From contig CAZGDR010000008.1 of the NCBI GenBank assembly GCA_964524755.1, positions 1 to 45,981 of the forward strand: a stretch of 45,981 bases of DNA, written 5' to 3'. The position numbers and the translations under genes were made by a program. A model generated the notes under the pieces. That model worked only from the letters and a program-made list of their open reading frames with translations, was not told the DNA's origin and searched no databases. Shown here in pieces: positions 16,574 to 25,164 of this stretch. Source of the stretch: JAQVOO01 sp964524755. GTDB lineage: Bacteria > Spirochaetota > Spirochaetia > Sphaerochaetales > Sphaerochaetaceae. The first letter of the stretch is position 1; each line of letters begins with the position of its first letter.

Positions 16574-16592
16574 TTGGTGACAACATCACCAA
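16574..16592 (+). promoter_or_regulatory. Perfect 19-bp inverted repeat, candidate operator
   Basis: TTGGTGACAACATCACCAA has perfect 7-bp arms around a 5-bp centre. It lies in the divergent region between the glutaredoxin and rubredoxin-tailed protein genes, 44 bp before the latter's ATG. It suits a dimeric regulator, for example the MerR or MarR protein nearby. Confidence 0.45.
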
Positions 16593-16636
16593 GTGGTGGT
16601 AGCATAGAAAAGATATAAAATTTTAGGAGGAGTTGG

Positions 16637-17092
16637 ATGGAGGATGTTAAAGAGTATTCGTCCCATGCGCTAGGGGCGATATGCTCTAATTTACAAAAAG
16701 CGTGTGAAAAACAGATGCGAACTACCGAGGCAGAACTGTGGAAAGAGTTAGTTTCTCACTTTACGCAAGTTGCAGTAGAGACCGACTCTCCTAGCCTAGA
16801 CGAGGTAACTCCTTACCTTGTTGATGATATCGAGAATAGTTATACGAAAATAACTGCATTAGCCGAAGCTAACGGTGACAGGGGTGCTTTACGTTGTGTG
16901 ACATGGGGTAAGAAAGTTACGGCTATCCAGAAATCTGTACTAAGTCGTTATGAAAAACAGGGAGAAGCCTTATTAGAGGGAAATAACCTCTATGTGTGCG
17001 AAGCGTGTGGTTTTATTGCAATTGGTGGGCAAGTTCCTAATCTCTGTCCTATTTGCAAGGCCCCGACATCCCGTTTTACTAAAATTTCGTAG
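16637..17092 (+). CDS. Helical protein with C-terminal rubredoxin-like domain
   Basis: A 151-aa protein. The last 40 residues carry CEACG and CPICK, the iron ligands of a rubredoxin-like domain as found at the end of rubrerythrins. The first 105 residues are helical but show no ExxH diiron motifs, so this is not a functional rubrerythrin. It may be an electron carrier or a redox sensor. AGGAGGAG precedes the ATG. The next gene, a ferredoxin, starts 12 bp later with its Shine-Dalgarno overlapping this stop codon, so the two are cotranscribed and may pass electrons to each other. Confidence 0.8.
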   Translation: MEDVKEYSSHALGAICSNLQKACEKQMRTTEAELWKELVSHFTQVAVETDSPSLDEVTPYLVDDIENSYTKITALAEANGDRGALRCVTWGKKVTAIQKSVLSRYEKQGEALLEGNNLYVCEACGFIAIGGQVPNLCPICKAPTSRFTKIS

Positions 17093-17104
17093 GAGGAGTT
17101 TTTC

Positions 17105-17581
17105 ATGCATGCAGCTAGAAATATTGCGTTATGTACAAAAGATTGTGTGTGTCTCTTTGTCTGTCCTACAGGGGCAACTAATACAGAAACTGGTCAGATA
17201 GACTTTGCAAAATGCATTGATGGATGCCGTCTTTGCGTTGATGCTTGCCCGTCCCATGCTATATATCTGGTGTATGATAATTATGCAGAGAAAAAGGCCA
17301 AAGATCCAAAGATAGTAGCAGCCCTTACCACGTTATTAGAGAGTAAGGTGCAGCAAGAAGTTATTGCTCAGGCAATGGCTAAAAAGGGTGATTTTAACAC
17401 TAACTTAGCCAAAGCGCTAGCTTTATCAAATCGAATATTAGCTGAAGATTGTGCTCGTGAAGGGCTCTATATGCTACCCCAAAATAGATCCACTCGGGCT
17501 CTACTACACTCCTTGCAGGAGAAGAATACAGACGAAAAATTTCCTCTAAAGGCAGTTGAGGCGTTGTTAAAACTTCTCTAA
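17105..17581 (+). CDS. 4Fe-4S ferredoxin with helical C-terminal extension
   Basis: A 158-aa protein. Residues 1-60 carry a bicluster-type pattern: CTKDCVCLFVCPTGA and CIDGCRLCVDACPSHA. The first group is irregular compared with CxxCxxCxxxCP. The remaining 95 residues are helical with no recognised domain. AGGAGGAG lies upstream. It forms an operon with the rubredoxin-tailed protein. The stop is 9 bp from that of the convergent MerR gene, with no terminator between. Confidence 0.85.
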   Translation: MHAARNIALCTKDCVCLFVCPTGATNTETGQIDFAKCIDGCRLCVDACPSHAIYLVYDNYAEKKAKDPKIVAALTTLLESKVQQEVIAQAMAKKGDFNTNLAKALALSNRILAEDCAREGLYMLPQNRSTRALLHSLQEKNTDEKFPLKAVEALLKLL

Positions 17582-17590
17582 CAAATAATG

Positions 17591-18061
17591 TTATTGGTCT
17601 TTTTGCAGATAAAATTCACAGCGATCTTTAAATTCACAACGCGGACAAGCAGACCCTGGGCATTGTTTAAAGTCGGAATCTACTGATTCCAGTTGTTGGA
17701 CATGCCAACTCAAGTCTTTGATGAGTGCTTTGACGTTATCGAGGTGTTGAATCTCTTTGCTGAGCAGCTTGCGGTAGTGTTTAAGTAGTTCCAATCGGCG
17801 TTTTTCACCAGTAGTATCCTCATTTCCGAGTCGAATTATTTCTGCTATTTCTTCGAGCGACATGCCATAATTCTTTAATTGGATAATTCGATTAAGGTAG
17901 ACGAGGTCTTCGTCAGTGTAATGGCGTTGGCTGCCATTCTTACGATCTTGGGTTTTAAGTAAACCTAATGATTCATAATAACGGACAGTCCTCGTCGTCA
18001 CATTGGCCTTGCGAGCTAGTTCTCCAATTCTATACTGTTTCTTTTCCATTTTTTTGCTCAT
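17591..18061 (-). CDS. MerR-family regulator with C-terminal cysteine cluster
   Basis: A 156-aa dimeric regulator. The winged helix spans residues 9-75 (YRIGELARKANVTTRTVRYYE), then a long dimerisation helix (about 80-125), then C134, C139, C142 and C148 in a C-x4-C-x2-C-x5-C pattern. That spacing resembles the SoxR [2Fe-2S] motif (C-x2-C-x-C-x5-C) but is not identical, so it may bind an Fe-S cluster or a metal. No Shine-Dalgarno precedes either possible ATG (18061 or 18049). A minus-strand TATAAT at 18079-18074 would give a nearly leaderless RNA. It is divergent from the dehydrogenase/BMP operon, whose promoter spacer contains a dyad. Confidence 0.85.
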   Translation of the reverse strand: MSKKMEKKQYRIGELARKANVTTRTVRYYESLGLLKTQDRKNGSQRHYTDEDLVYLNRIIQLKNYGMSLEEIAEIIRLGNEDTTGEKRRLELLKHYRKLLSKEIQHLDNVKALIKDLSWHVQQLESVDSDFKQCPGSACPRCEFKDRCEFYLQKDQ

Positions 18062-18116
18062 GAATTTTTATAGATTATAGTACCACAGTCGGGTTAACGG
18101 TTCTAGTCGGTTTCTC

Positions 18117-18147
18117 TTGACAGATGCGGAGACGGGCTCCACACTGA
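18117..18147 (+). promoter_or_regulatory. Candidate MerR-type promoter for the dehydrogenase/BMP operon
   Basis: A consensus TTGACA at 18117-18122 faces a weak -10 at 18141-18147 with an over-long spacer of about 19 bp. A dyad, GGAG-ACGGG-CTCC (18128-18140), sits in the middle of that spacer. Long spacer plus central dyad is the arrangement MerR proteins act on, and a merR gene is divergent next to it. The -10 is poor, so this remains a hypothesis. Confidence 0.4.
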
Positions 18148-18162
18148 AATGAAGTTAAATCT

Positions 18163-18176
18163 AACGTTAAACGTTA
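18163..18176 (+). repeat. Tandem 7-bp direct repeat, candidate operator
   Basis: Two head-to-tail copies of AACGTTA lie between the promoter candidate and the dehydrogenase start, flanked by GTTAA/TTAAC. Each copy includes the palindrome AACGTT. It could bind a LacI/DeoR-type regulator; no such gene is in the window. Confidence 0.4.
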
Positions 18177-18199
18177 ACTTAAGAGAAAAGAGGTTGCGC

Positions 18200-19222
18200 A
18201 TGCGAAGTGCTTATCTGATCAAACCCCGGCAGTTTGAGATTCAACAAGAAAAGATTCCAGTACCAAAAGATGATGAGGTCTTAGTCAAAATAGCTTATTG
18301 TGGCATCTGTACTTTGGAGCAACGCCTGTATGAGGGGGAGCGGAAGATTTATTACCCCATAATACCAGGACATGAGGCCAGCGGTACAATTATAACTGTT
18401 GGCCCTGAGGTGGTGCCGGATATGCATGTTCATGATCATGTTGCCCTTGATTTGGTAAATAGATGCCACGCCTGTCCAGCATGCCTTGCAGGGAATTCTA
18501 ACCTCTGTGAAAATAGATTTAAAGCGGGACAGCGGGTCTTAGGTGCTTTTTCAGAGTATATGGTGGTAAAGCCCAGTCAATTACAGGTGGTCCCTATTGA
18601 GTTACCTTTAGAGCAAGCCGCATTAGCAGAACCTCTAGCTTGCTGTATCCGCTCACTACGTACGGCAAAAGCCAGTTTAGGAGATACCATTCTTATCAGT
18701 GGGGTGGGTACCATGGGATTGTTACACGTAAAAGTTGCTTTAGCGATGGGGCTACGTGTAATAGCTTGTGATATTGATCTTAAGCGGTTGGAAGCAGCCA
18801 GACAGTTGGGGGCAATCAGTCTCGACGCCTCAAACATAGAGGCGTGCACCACAACTATTCGTAAAATTACAAACGGAAGAGGAGTTGATAGTGCTATTAT
18901 TACTACCTCTGCCATGGTTGCAGTCGAGGTTGCGGCTGCAGTCTTGGCAACGAATGGCATTCTAAACATCTATACCTCGTATGGTAATAAGCCTCCACTG
19001 CCCCTCGATATGAATACAATACATCGGCATGAATTTGTAATCACAGGTTCTGAAGGGCGCAGTGAACATGATTTTTATACTGCCGTGAGAGTTCTTTCCA
19101 ATCGGCGAGTAGTGGTTGATGATTTGATTAGTCGCATATATCCTTTAGAGGAGGTTAGTACAGCTGTAGAAGAAGCCCTTTCGGGTTCAGCATACCGTGT
19201 ATTGCTAAAAATGGAGGCATAA
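18200..19222 (+). CDS. Zinc-dependent medium-chain dehydrogenase (sorbitol/threonine dehydrogenase-like)
   Basis: A 340-aa cytosolic NAD(P)-dependent polyol or alcohol dehydrogenase. Catalytic zinc ligands: Cys in AYCGICTLE, the HE pair in IPGHEASG, and Glu in ALAEPLAC. The structural zinc site is CHACPACLAGNSNLC with four Cys. The nucleotide fold starts at SGVGTMGLLHV. The ATG at 18200 follows AAGAGG and gives the usual N terminus; an upstream ATG (18149) would overlap the operator repeats. It is the first gene of a tight operon and is joined end to end with the kinase gene. It probably oxidises a hydroxyl of the imported compound or of its derivative. Confidence 0.9.
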   Translation: MRSAYLIKPRQFEIQQEKIPVPKDDEVLVKIAYCGICTLEQRLYEGERKIYYPIIPGHEASGTIITVGPEVVPDMHVHDHVALDLVNRCHACPACLAGNSNLCENRFKAGQRVLGAFSEYMVVKPSQLQVVPIELPLEQAALAEPLACCIRSLRTAKASLGDTILISGVGTMGLLHVKVALAMGLRVIACDIDLKRLEAARQLGAISLDASNIEACTTTIRKITNGRGVDSAIITTSAMVAVEVAAAVLATNGILNIYTSYGNKPPLPLDMNTIHRHEFVITGSEGRSEHDFYTAVRVLSNRRVVVDDLISRIYPLEEVSTAVEEALSGSAYRVLLKMEA

Positions 19223-20659
19223 ATGGTCCTATCGATAGATATTGGAACTACCACATGCAAAGCTGCGCTCTTTAGCGGTGATGGAGTTTTGCGGAAGTTG
19301 GTGAAGTTTCCCCTCTCTATGAGTAGCAGCGCACCGGGAGCTCAGGAAGTTAACCCTCGCGAGTGGGCCCAGGCACTGGCCAAAATATGTAAAAAGATCT
19401 CAACTGAAGGTGCTATTAGCGCAATTGTGGTAAGTGGCAATGGTCCTACAATCGTTCCAGTATTGGCTGAACCTACGCTAGCAGAAGGTCTTTTATATGC
19501 TGAATCGGCTATGGCTCGGTTGTGGTTAGACCGGCGGGCGGTAGCGGAAGCGGCTGAAATCTCACATATTGTGGGCCATTTTATCGATGCTAGTTTTGTA
19601 TTACCGCAAATATTACATATAAGTCGTAACGAAGAGAGTATCTATCGTAAAAGCCGATGGTTCCTCTCATCCTTTGAATACATTAACTATCTTTTAACTG
19701 GAGAGGCGCATGCAATTCTTCATGCTGAAGATGCTCTGCGCTGGTATTGGACGGAGGAACTACTAAAGAAGATTGGTTTGGATTCGGCTAAATTTCCTCC
19801 ATTTTGCAAGCCAGGGGATTTAGTTGGGAAGGTTTCAGCCCTAGCTGCTAAAGCTTTGAATATTTCTCAGAACATTCCGGTATTTGCGGGAGGTCCCGAT
19901 TTCTTGGTCTCTATCCTCGGCTGTGGGGTCGTAGAGCCTGGTATGGTTTGTAACCGATCGGGTACAAGTGAGGGTATCAATCTTTGTACGCAAGAACCGT
20001 TGGCCGATGAAAGGTTACTTACCTACCTTCACCCCGTTACTCCTTTTTATAATGTTTCAGGAATTATCTCGACTTCGGGCAAAGCTATCGGCTGGGCCAG
20101 AGAATTAGTAGGGCTCACCAAGCTCTCTTTTAAAAAGATGTACGCGCTTATGGAGGAGACCTCCCCTGGTGCAGGTGGAGTTGTATTTCTCCCTTATCTC
20201 ACTGGTGAACGGGCTCCAATTTGGGACCCTCATGCCAAAGGAGTCTTTTTTGGATTATCACTTTCAACCGGCCAGGGTGAAGCTTTGCGTGCGGTAGCTG
20301 AAGGGGTCTGTTTAGCTATTCGTGATGTGATTGAAGTGATGGAAGAGTCTGGCGGTGTAATCAACGCTATTCGGGTTACAGGAGGTCCTGCTGAAAGCAA
20401 TTTCTTAAATCAGCTTAAAGCTGATGTGACGGGACGTCCCATTACGGTACCGGTAATCGGGGATGCTGAATTAGTAGGGTCGATGGTCCTTGCTCGAACA
20501 GCTTTAGGAGAATATGCTTCACTTGCTGATGCAGTATCTGAGTTGGTGCGTATGGGTAAAACATATTATCCAAATGTAGCCTTAGCACCACTCTATGACG
20601 AATTATTTACCCAGTATCGTTCACTATATAGATCTCTAAAAGGGCTTTGGAGGAAATAA
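19223..20659 (+). CDS. FGGY-family carbohydrate kinase
   Basis: A 478-aa cytosolic kinase of the xylulokinase/gluconokinase/LsrK group. The N-terminal phosphate-binding motif is SIDIGTTTCKAALF. The second domain has FLPYLTGERAPIWDPHAKG with the family FGGY signature 2 region, and RVTGGPAESNFLNQLKAD near residue 385. It phosphorylates a ketose or acyclic sugar using ATP. Its ATG follows the dehydrogenase stop with no gap; its own stop shares one base with the aldolase ATG. The substrate is unresolved: xylulose-, erythritol- and AI-2-type kinases belong to the same family. Confidence 0.9.
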   Translation: MVLSIDIGTTTCKAALFSGDGVLRKLVKFPLSMSSSAPGAQEVNPREWAQALAKICKKISTEGAISAIVVSGNGPTIVPVLAEPTLAEGLLYAESAMARLWLDRRAVAEAAEISHIVGHFIDASFVLPQILHISRNEESIYRKSRWFLSSFEYINYLLTGEAHAILHAEDALRWYWTEELLKKIGLDSAKFPPFCKPGDLVGKVSALAAKALNISQNIPVFAGGPDFLVSILGCGVVEPGMVCNRSGTSEGINLCTQEPLADERLLTYLHPVTPFYNVSGIISTSGKAIGWARELVGLTKLSFKKMYALMEETSPGAGGVVFLPYLTGERAPIWDPHAKGVFFGLSLSTGQGEALRAVAEGVCLAIRDVIEVMEESGGVINAIRVTGGPAESNFLNQLKADVTGRPITVPVIGDAELVGSMVLARTALGEYASLADAVSELVRMGKTYYPNVALAPLYDELFTQYRSLYRSLKGLWRK

Positions 20660-21468
20660 TGCATACGGGAATATCTTTACGCACACATGCGCTCTTTAAT
20701 AAAAAGGATGGACGCTCGGTGACGATTGCTATGGACCATGGTGCTATTGCCGGGCCTCTTTCTGGAATTGAAAATCCAACCAAAATCGTTCAGGCCTGTG
20801 TTGATGCCCAAGTTGATGGGATTTTAACTACTAAAGGTTTCGTCGACGCCTCTTTAGATGCTTGGGACCGATCAACTGCCTTAGTGTTACGTTTAACGGG
20901 TGGATTTACGGTGTTAGGGGGGAGGTTTGAAGAGGAGTTGATAGTAGAACCTGAGACTGCGTTGGCTTATGGAGCCTCTTATGCGGCCATAACCGTAAAG
21001 TTTGGCCATGAAAAAGAGGGGCGATTTATCAAACAGGCTTCTCTAGCCATTGATCGATGTCATACCTTAGGGTTGCCCGTTATGCTGGAAGTTATGGCTA
21101 AGGGGACCTTACAAGGGGAAAAGTTTGCAGCCCATGACGGCGAAGCTATCAAGATGGCTGCCCGGATGGGAGCTGAGTTGGGAGCTGATGTTATTAAGAC
21201 CTATTATACAGGGAGCATAGAATCTTTTGCACAAGTTGTTGCGAGTTGCCCAGTACCAATTGTTATTTTAGGGGGAGCAAAGACAGACTCTATTAAAGAT
21301 GTATTTCAAGATATTTTTGATTCTCTTGAAGCTGGAGGGCGTGGGATCGCCGTAGGAAGAAATATTTGGGAGCATGGAAAAGTCGAAAAAATGTTACAAG
21401 CGGTTAATGGACTAGTCCATTGTGGCTGGAGCGTTGAGCGAGCTTGTGATACAGTCAGTTTACCATAA
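20659..21468 (+). CDS. Class I aldolase, DeoC/LacD/LsrF superfamily
   Basis: A 269-aa TIM-barrel enzyme. The start ITIAMDHG-like segment (VTIAMDHGAIAGP) and the Schiff-base lysine K180 in ADVIKTYYTG are typical of the FbaB/LacD/LsrF aldolase family; ILGGAKTD and RGIAVGRNIWE form the phosphate-binding end of the barrel. It should cleave or transfer a phosphorylated sugar made by the preceding kinase. GGAGGA lies just upstream, inside the kinase gene; the overlap (TAATG) points to translational coupling. Transaldolase-type or LsrF-like thiolase chemistry are alternatives. Confidence 0.88.
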   Translation: MHTGISLRTHALFNKKDGRSVTIAMDHGAIAGPLSGIENPTKIVQACVDAQVDGILTTKGFVDASLDAWDRSTALVLRLTGGFTVLGGRFEEELIVEPETALAYGASYAAITVKFGHEKEGRFIKQASLAIDRCHTLGLPVMLEVMAKGTLQGEKFAAHDGEAIKMAARMGAELGADVIKTYYTGSIESFAQVVASCPVPIVILGGAKTDSIKDVFQDIFDSLEAGGRGIAVGRNIWEHGKVEKMLQAVNGLVHCGWSVERACDTVSLP

Positions 21469-21493
21469 CGTGACTGGTAAAAAGGAGAGGAAT

Positions 21494-22531
21494 ATGAAAA
21501 AGAAAAGTCTCTTGATTCTTATAGTATTGATGTTTTCGCTTTCAATGTTCGCAGCTGGGAAAGCCGAACAATTGTCTCGTGAACAAGAGTCATTATCGGT
21601 TTTAGTCTATATCACCGGTGTAATGGCAGGTAGTCCTCCTTATACAGCCTTAGGTGAGGGTGCTCAAGAATTTGCAGCGGAACATGAACATGTAAAGGTG
21701 AAGATTTATGAGGCAGGATTTAACCAGGCTGAATGGGAAGAGCAATTAACTTCGTTAGTTGCTACTGGTGAGTATGATGTAGTTTTGGGATCTAATCCTT
21801 CATTGCCTGAAATTTGTGAAAGAGTTGGGGCAAAGTTTCCTAAAGCAAGATTTATCATTACCGATGCAGAGATGAAGGGGAATGCTCAGATTCGCACCTA
21901 TTTATATAACCAGTATGAACAATCGCTCTATTTAGGGTATTTAGCTGGTTTAGTAACCACCAGTACTATGCCCCATGCAAATGCAGCGCTAAAGATTGGG
22001 TTTATTGCAGCCCAAGAATATCCGTTGTTAAATAAGCACATGTTACCTGGGTTTCTCCAAGGGGCACGGCTGGTTAATCCTGCTATAGAACTTGACTTTA
22101 GAGTAATTGGGAACTGGTTTGATGCAAATAAGGCCGCAGACTTAGCTTCGAGTATGCGCTCAGCCGGTGTCGATGTGTTTGCAGCAATTGCCGGAGGTGC
22201 CGCCCAGGGGCTATTTAAAGTTGCTCAGACTGAAGGTGCTTATATAGTGTTCCATAATACTAACGAATACGACTCTGCTCCAGGGTATGTAGTTGGTTGT
22301 GGTTCCATGGAACAAAAGAAGCTGGTAAAAGAGATCCTCGCTGATGTGCTGGCTGAAAATGTTGTGTATGGAGACGCTTCAATCGTAGGAGCTCAAGAGG
22401 GATATCTTGGGTTCTATTTTGATGACCCTGCTTACACTAAGAATCTACCAGCTGACATCAGACAAAAATTTGAGGTGTTCATGGCCGAAGTTCGTGCAGG
22501 AAGGATTGATTATACCCTTCCTCCGCTATAA
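21494..22531 (+). CDS. BMP-family ABC transporter substrate-binding protein
   Basis: A 345-aa secreted binding protein of the basic-membrane-protein/PnrA family, which bind nucleosides and some other small polar ligands. Residues 1-21 form a hydrophobic signal peptide ending in MFAAGKAE, without the lipobox Cys most BMP proteins have. The mature part has two Rossmann-like lobes (for example SSMRSAGVDVFAAIAGGAAQG). The start at 21494 follows AAGGAG; an upstream in-frame start lies inside the aldolase gene. It delivers ligand to the ATPase and permeases encoded next. Confidence 0.88.
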   Translation: MKKKSLLILIVLMFSLSMFAAGKAEQLSREQESLSVLVYITGVMAGSPPYTALGEGAQEFAAEHEHVKVKIYEAGFNQAEWEEQLTSLVATGEYDVVLGSNPSLPEICERVGAKFPKARFIITDAEMKGNAQIRTYLYNQYEQSLYLGYLAGLVTTSTMPHANAALKIGFIAAQEYPLLNKHMLPGFLQGARLVNPAIELDFRVIGNWFDANKAADLASSMRSAGVDVFAAIAGGAAQGLFKVAQTEGAYIVFHNTNEYDSAPGYVVGCGSMEQKKLVKEILADVLAENVVYGDASIVGAQEGYLGFYFDDPAYTKNLPADIRQKFEVFMAEVRAGRIDYTLPPL

Positions 22532-22569
22532 CGCAGAAAGTATGAGGTCACACTGAGGTAAGACGAAGC

Positions 22570-24111
22570 ATGGAATATGCAGTTGAGATGCACGGGATTG
22601 TCAAAATTTATCGCGAGACGGGACTACACGCCAATGATGGTGTCTCTTTAGTGCTTAATAAAGGAGAGATCTTATGTCTTGCAGGCGAAAACGGAGCCGG
22701 CAAGACTACGTTGATGAAAGTTTTGTATGGCCTTGAGCATCTTGATGCTGGCTCTATCTCAATCATGGGCAAAGAGGAAAGTATAAGTTCTCCGTTGGTT
22801 GCCAATCGTCTTGGAATTGGAATGGTGCATCAACATTTTATGTTAGTTGACGATTTTACCGTAGCGCAAAATGTGACGCTGGGTACAGAACCACGCTATG
22901 GTGGGATCATCTATGATTTAAAGAAAGCTGAAAAAGAGGTTGCTGCACTTATTGAAGAGCACCATTTTTCTGTAAAGGCGTCTAATAAAGTAGGGAGCTT
23001 GACAATTGGGCAGAAGCAACAAGTTGAGATTCTCAAAATGTTATACCGCGATATCGACATTCTTATATTAGATGAGCCTACTGCGGTCTTGACAGAACAA
23101 GAGATTGAGGCCCTGTTTGTTACGTTACGCACGCTAGTTACCTATGGCACCTCACTTATTTTGATTACTCATAAGTTGCATGAGATAAAAGCTATCTCCG
23201 ATCGTATCGCCATTATGCGTCAGGGCAAGATGGTGGGTGATTTTGCTACGGATTCAATTGATGAAAAGGAGATTTCACGCTTAATGATGGGTCAGAGTAT
23301 CTCTTTGACGATTGATAAGGTTGAATATACTCAAGAGAAGATGCCTGTTCTTCAGTTTGAAGATGTCTCGGTAGTGCGAAAAAATCAAGAACATCCCTTG
23401 CTAAATGCGGTCTCATTCAGTGTTTTATCTGGAGAGATTCTAGGATTTGCTGGTGTCGGGGGAAATGGATTGGGTGAGCTGGAGTCTGTTTTAAGTGGCA
23501 TATTACCTATCTCAACCGGGAGGGTGGTCCATAAAGGACTCGATATTACAAATTTAAGTACGCATGCATTACGTCAAAGAGGGTTAGCATATGTCCCTTC
23601 TGACCGGTTACATGTGGGAAGTGCCCTAGAGGCCGATGTGGCTGAAAATATGATTGTAGCAGCTAGGAGCAAGTTTTGTCAAAACGGGATCCTGCAACAA
23701 AAACGTATAGAGCAACATACGGCAAACTTGCTTAAAATCTATGCTATCAAAGGGACGCCACGGATGCCGATTGGGACTCTTTCTGGGGGAAATATTCAGA
23801 AAGTTATCCTAGCTCGTGAAATTGAACAATACCGTGATTATATTGTTTTTAGTGAGCCCACTTGGGGACTTGATGTCGCTAGTAGTAGATTTGTGTATGA
23901 TCAAATGACTCAATTAAAAAGTAGTGGCGCAGCTGTTATCCTTATTTCAAGTAACCTCGATGAAGTTTTAGCGGCTTCTGATCGTGTTATTGTATTTTAT
24001 CGAGGTTCAATTGTTGCTATGCTAGAGGGTGATGAGCTCAACAAGGTTTCAAAGGAAGAGATGGGTGCCTATATGTTAGGGTTGAAACGTCAGGAGGCTT
24101 TTCATGGATAA
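22570..24111 (+). CDS. ABC transporter ATPase, two-domain RbsA/NupO type
   Basis: A 513-aa cytoplasmic ATPase with two fused ABC modules. Module 1 is intact: Walker A GENGAGKTT, signature LTIGQKQQ, Walker B LILDEPTAVL. Module 2 is degenerate, with GNGLGE in place of Walker A (no Lys) and FSEPTWGLD as Walker B, but keeps the signature LSGGNIQK. One active and one degenerate site is normal in this subfamily. It energises uptake with the two following permeases and overlaps the first by 8 nt. Confidence 0.92.
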   Translation: MEYAVEMHGIVKIYRETGLHANDGVSLVLNKGEILCLAGENGAGKTTLMKVLYGLEHLDAGSISIMGKEESISSPLVANRLGIGMVHQHFMLVDDFTVAQNVTLGTEPRYGGIIYDLKKAEKEVAALIEEHHFSVKASNKVGSLTIGQKQQVEILKMLYRDIDILILDEPTAVLTEQEIEALFVTLRTLVTYGTSLILITHKLHEIKAISDRIAIMRQGKMVGDFATDSIDEKEISRLMMGQSISLTIDKVEYTQEKMPVLQFEDVSVVRKNQEHPLLNAVSFSVLSGEILGFAGVGGNGLGELESVLSGILPISTGRVVHKGLDITNLSTHALRQRGLAYVPSDRLHVGSALEADVAENMIVAARSKFCQNGILQQKRIEQHTANLLKIYAIKGTPRMPIGTLSGGNIQKVILAREIEQYRDYIVFSEPTWGLDVASSRFVYDQMTQLKSSGAAVILISSNLDEVLAASDRVIVFYRGSIVAMLEGDELNKVSKEEMGAYMLGLKRQEAFHG

Positions 24112-25162
24112 GTCTTTGAAAAAGAAACGCCCTGTTTTGCCCGCTGTTTTCCGGAATTCTTTTGGTATCCTTGTTATTATTGCCATTGCATTGGTCGTCA
24201 TTGTGATACTGGCTCTTTTGTTAAGTAAGACTCCTTTAAGAACTTTACGCTACTTTTTTTTAGGGCCGCTACAAAATATGTACTACTTTGGGAATATGCT
24301 TAATACTGCTATTCCACTCATTTTTGGGGGTCTTGGATTTTCTCTAGCTATGCGTGCCGGTAATTTTAATCTAGGAGGAGAGGGGCAGTTATATAGTGGG
24401 GCCTTTGTTGCTACGGTGAGTGCTCTGGCTCTCGCCCAATGGGGAATTTTCGGCGTAATCATTGCTCTACTATTGGGGGCTGTTACAGGTGGTTTGATTG
24501 CAGGTTTATCGGGTGTATTGAAAATGCGGTGGAATACCACTGAGTTGATTACTACATTTTTAGTTTCATATGCGGTAGTTTTAATAGTAAATTATTTAAT
24601 AGCTGGCCCTTTTTTAGATACTGAGACAAATCTCATTGCAACAAAAAAAATTCCTGAAAATTTCCGTTTTCTGCGTATTTTAGAGCCTTCAAATCTGAGC
24701 ATTGGTCTACTATTTGCTATAGTTGCAGTTATATTGGTCCATCTCTACCTCTATAAAACAAAGAGTGGTTATGAACTGATAATGGTTGGTCTGAATCCCC
24801 GTTTTGCACTCTATGGGGGGATTCGAACTCGCTGGTACCAAGTGTGGCCTATGTTCTTAAGTGGTGCTTTTTTTGGGTTGGGTGGTGGTATGACTATTTT
24901 TGGCACCTATTATGCTTGTATGAAAGACTTTTCAGTTGGTATGGGTTGGAATGGGTTAGCTGTGGCCCTTATTGCACGTTATCGTCCAGCTGCAATTATT
25001 CCGGCAGCACTCTTCTTTGCCTATATTGAATCGGGAGCACGTAACGCTATGTTGCATTCTGATGTAACTTTTGAGATAGCTTCTATTGTACAATCTGTTG
25101 TTTTCTTTTTAGTCACTAGTTCTGTGTTACAGAAAATCGGTGTGAGAAAGAGGGGGTTATAG
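24104..25162 (+). CDS. ABC transporter permease (NupP-like)
   Basis: A 352-aa inner-membrane permease with about ten hydrophobic segments, of the BPD_transp_2 family paired with BMP binding proteins. The stretch LAMRAGNFNLGGEGQLYSG near residue 80 and GLNPRFALYGGIRTRWYQ, the cytoplasmic coupling region, are typical. It forms a heterodimeric channel with the next gene product. An extended cytoplasmic N terminus precedes the first membrane segment. Confidence 0.92.
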   Translation: MDKSLKKKRPVLPAVFRNSFGILVIIAIALVVIVILALLLSKTPLRTLRYFFLGPLQNMYYFGNMLNTAIPLIFGGLGFSLAMRAGNFNLGGEGQLYSGAFVATVSALALAQWGIFGVIIALLLGAVTGGLIAGLSGVLKMRWNTTELITTFLVSYAVVLIVNYLIAGPFLDTETNLIATKKIPENFRFLRILEPSNLSIGLLFAIVAVILVHLYLYKTKSGYELIMVGLNPRFALYGGIRTRWYQVWPMFLSGAFFGLGGGMTIFGTYYACMKDFSVGMGWNGLAVALIARYRPAAIIPAALFFAYIESGARNAMLHSDVTFEIASIVQSVVFFLVTSSVLQKIGVRKRGL

Positions 25163-25164
25163 AA

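Noticed and set aside
16637..17092. Second rubrerythrin
   Set aside because: The rubredoxin tail is present but both ExxH diiron motifs are missing, so it is annotated only as a rubredoxin-tailed protein.
18149..18199. Upstream ATG start for the dehydrogenase
   Set aside because: It would add 17 residues unrelated to the family and covers the operator-like repeats. ATG 18200 has the Shine-Dalgarno.
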